From positions 1 to 5,246 of the forward strand of contig JAJZFF010000335.1 in assembly GCA_021805485.1 (NCBI GenBank): 5,246 nt of DNA. The letters are read 5' to 3'. Numbering within the stretch: the stretch's first letter is position 1; each line of letters starts with the position of its first letter. The translations under genes were made by a program, and so were the position numbers. A model generated the notes under the pieces. The model saw nothing but the letters and a program-made list of their open reading frames with translations, made no database searches and had not been told where the DNA came from. Below are positions 4,767 through 5,246 of the stretch, piece by piece. Source of the DNA: Pseudomonadota bacterium. Lineage in GTDB: Bacteria; Pseudomonadota; Alphaproteobacteria; Acetobacterales; Acetobacteraceae.

Positions 4767-5246
4767 ATGTCAAAGGCGTTCCGTAAGAAAGTGTTGGCCA
4801 CGACACTGTATGTCCTGGGTTTGGGTTCGGTTCTGGCGCTCGCCGGATGCGGCTCCAGCCCTTCGGTGACCCCTGTGTCCGGCGCGGTTACCGGAGGAGG
4901 TTCATCCGGAGCGAAATCCAGCGGGGGAGGCACGGCGGGCGGAAGCACGGCGGGTGGCTCGACGGGTAGCTCGACGGGGGCGGCGGGCTCGGCAGGGGCT
5001 ACAGGCTCGGCGGGGGCGACGGGCTCGGCGGGCGCCACGGGTGCGACCGGAGCAACTGGTGCTACGGGCGCAACAGGTGCTACGGGCGCTACGGGCGCAA
5101 CGGGCGCAACCGGTGCGGCAGGTGCGGCAGGTGCGGCGGGCGTCACAAGCTTCCTCAGCCCTGTCACCAATGCGCTCGCCAAGGTTTCGGTCCTGAATAC
5201 CTCGACGAGCTCGTCCAGCGTCAAGCCGCTGATCAGCGCCAATGTG
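4767..5246 (+). CDS. Lipoprotein with collagen-like Gly-X-Y repeats (3' end outside window)
   Basis: The frame is open for 160 codons to the window edge. The N-terminus is a lipoprotein signal peptide: basic KAFRKK, hydrophobic residues 9-26, then lipobox LAGC with Cys28 as the lipidation site. Gly at +2, rather than Asp, favours transfer to the outer membrane by the E. coli rule. Residues 29-70 are a Gly/Ser/Thr-rich low-complexity linker. From Gly71 to Gly125 glycine falls at every third position without a break (19 glycines). The X-Y pairs are mainly Ala-Thr, with Ser-Ala early and Ala-Ala late, and there is no proline. This is a collagen-like triple-helix signature; Thr-rich triplets recall the glycosylated collagen region of Bacillus BclA, a comparison and not evidence of homology. 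After 126 the sequence becomes ordinary ([16 protein letters not shown]). A surface or adhesive role is inferred. The alternative is a merely low-complexity secreted linker. Confidence 0.82.
   Translation, partial: MSKAFRKKVLATTLYVLGLGSVLALAGCGSSPSVTPVSGAVTGGGSSGAKSSGGGTAGGSTAGGSTGSSTGAAGSAGATGSAGATGSAGATGATGATGATGATGATGATGATGATGAAGAAGAAGVTSFLSPVTNALAKVSVLNTSTSSSSVKPLISANV
4977..5138 (+). repeat. 9-base repeat tract encoding collagen-like Gly-X-Y triplets
   Basis: Eighteen in-frame nine-base units, each starting with a glycine codon, run without interruption. At the DNA level the units differ by synonymous changes (GGC/GGT/GGA/GGG, GCA/GCG/GCT, ACG/ACC/ACA/ACT), so the periodicity is much cleaner in protein than in DNA. 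The most uniform part, about 5040-5116, encodes consecutive Gly-Ala-Thr units. Confidence 0.85.

Noticed and set aside
4676..4786. 36-codon plus-strand frame upstream of and overlapping the lipoprotein start
   Set aside because: It has no ribosome site and no recognisable content, and it overlaps the stronger start at 4767.
4977..5138. CRISPR or satellite array
   Set aside because: The 9-base period is in frame with a coding sequence, there are no unique spacers, and the repeat encodes Gly-X-Y triplets.
4700..5242. Minus-strand frame of 180 codons encoding Pro-Val-Ala-Pro repeats
   Set aside because: It is the reverse complement of the Gly-Ala-Thr tract. The plus strand has a ribosome site, signal peptide and lipobox; this frame has none.

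Overview
The window is very GC-rich with strong G/C third-position bias. Its gene types (binding-protein-dependent ABC transporter, HisN-like phosphatase, GpdQ-like phosphodiesterase, MarR-GNAT fusion) fit an alphaproteobacterium. Acetobacteraceae or another Rhodospirillales-like lineage is my guess from composition and gene style, not from a search.

Bases 1-3494 are the distal part of one tightly packed plus-strand operon: the last codons of an upstream gene (probably the partner permease), an ABC permease, an ABC ATPase with a C-terminal TOBE-type region, an inositol-monophosphatase-superfamily enzyme (HisN-like), and a class III metallophosphoesterase of the GpdQ type. Every junction overlaps by 1 to 7 bases, so translational coupling is likely. 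The combination suggests uptake of an organophosphate, probably a phosphodiester, which the metallophosphoesterase would cut to a monoester and the phosphatase would then dephosphorylate. The substrate is an inference; the solute-binding protein and first permease lie left of the window.

Bases 3506-4423 hold a convergent minus-strand gene that fuses a MarR-type winged helix to a GNAT acetyltransferase. It ends 11 bases from the operon's last stop codon. A 21-base pseudo-palindrome just upstream of its start (4441-4461) is a good candidate for its own operator, and the gene may be expressed leaderless.

Bases 4424-4766 are a comparatively AT-rich, divergently read intergenic region with a perfect 15-base tandem duplication, weak promoter-like elements and a small inverted repeat. 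From 4767 to the right edge runs the start of a lipoprotein gene: signal peptide, lipobox cysteine, Gly/Ser/Thr-rich linker and a perfect run of collagen-like Gly-X-Y triplets, mostly Gly-Ala-Thr. It is open at the window end.

The most unusual elements are the collagen-like lipoprotein and the MarR-GNAT gene with its operator. The operon is a plausible but not fully characterised organophosphate uptake and hydrolysis module.
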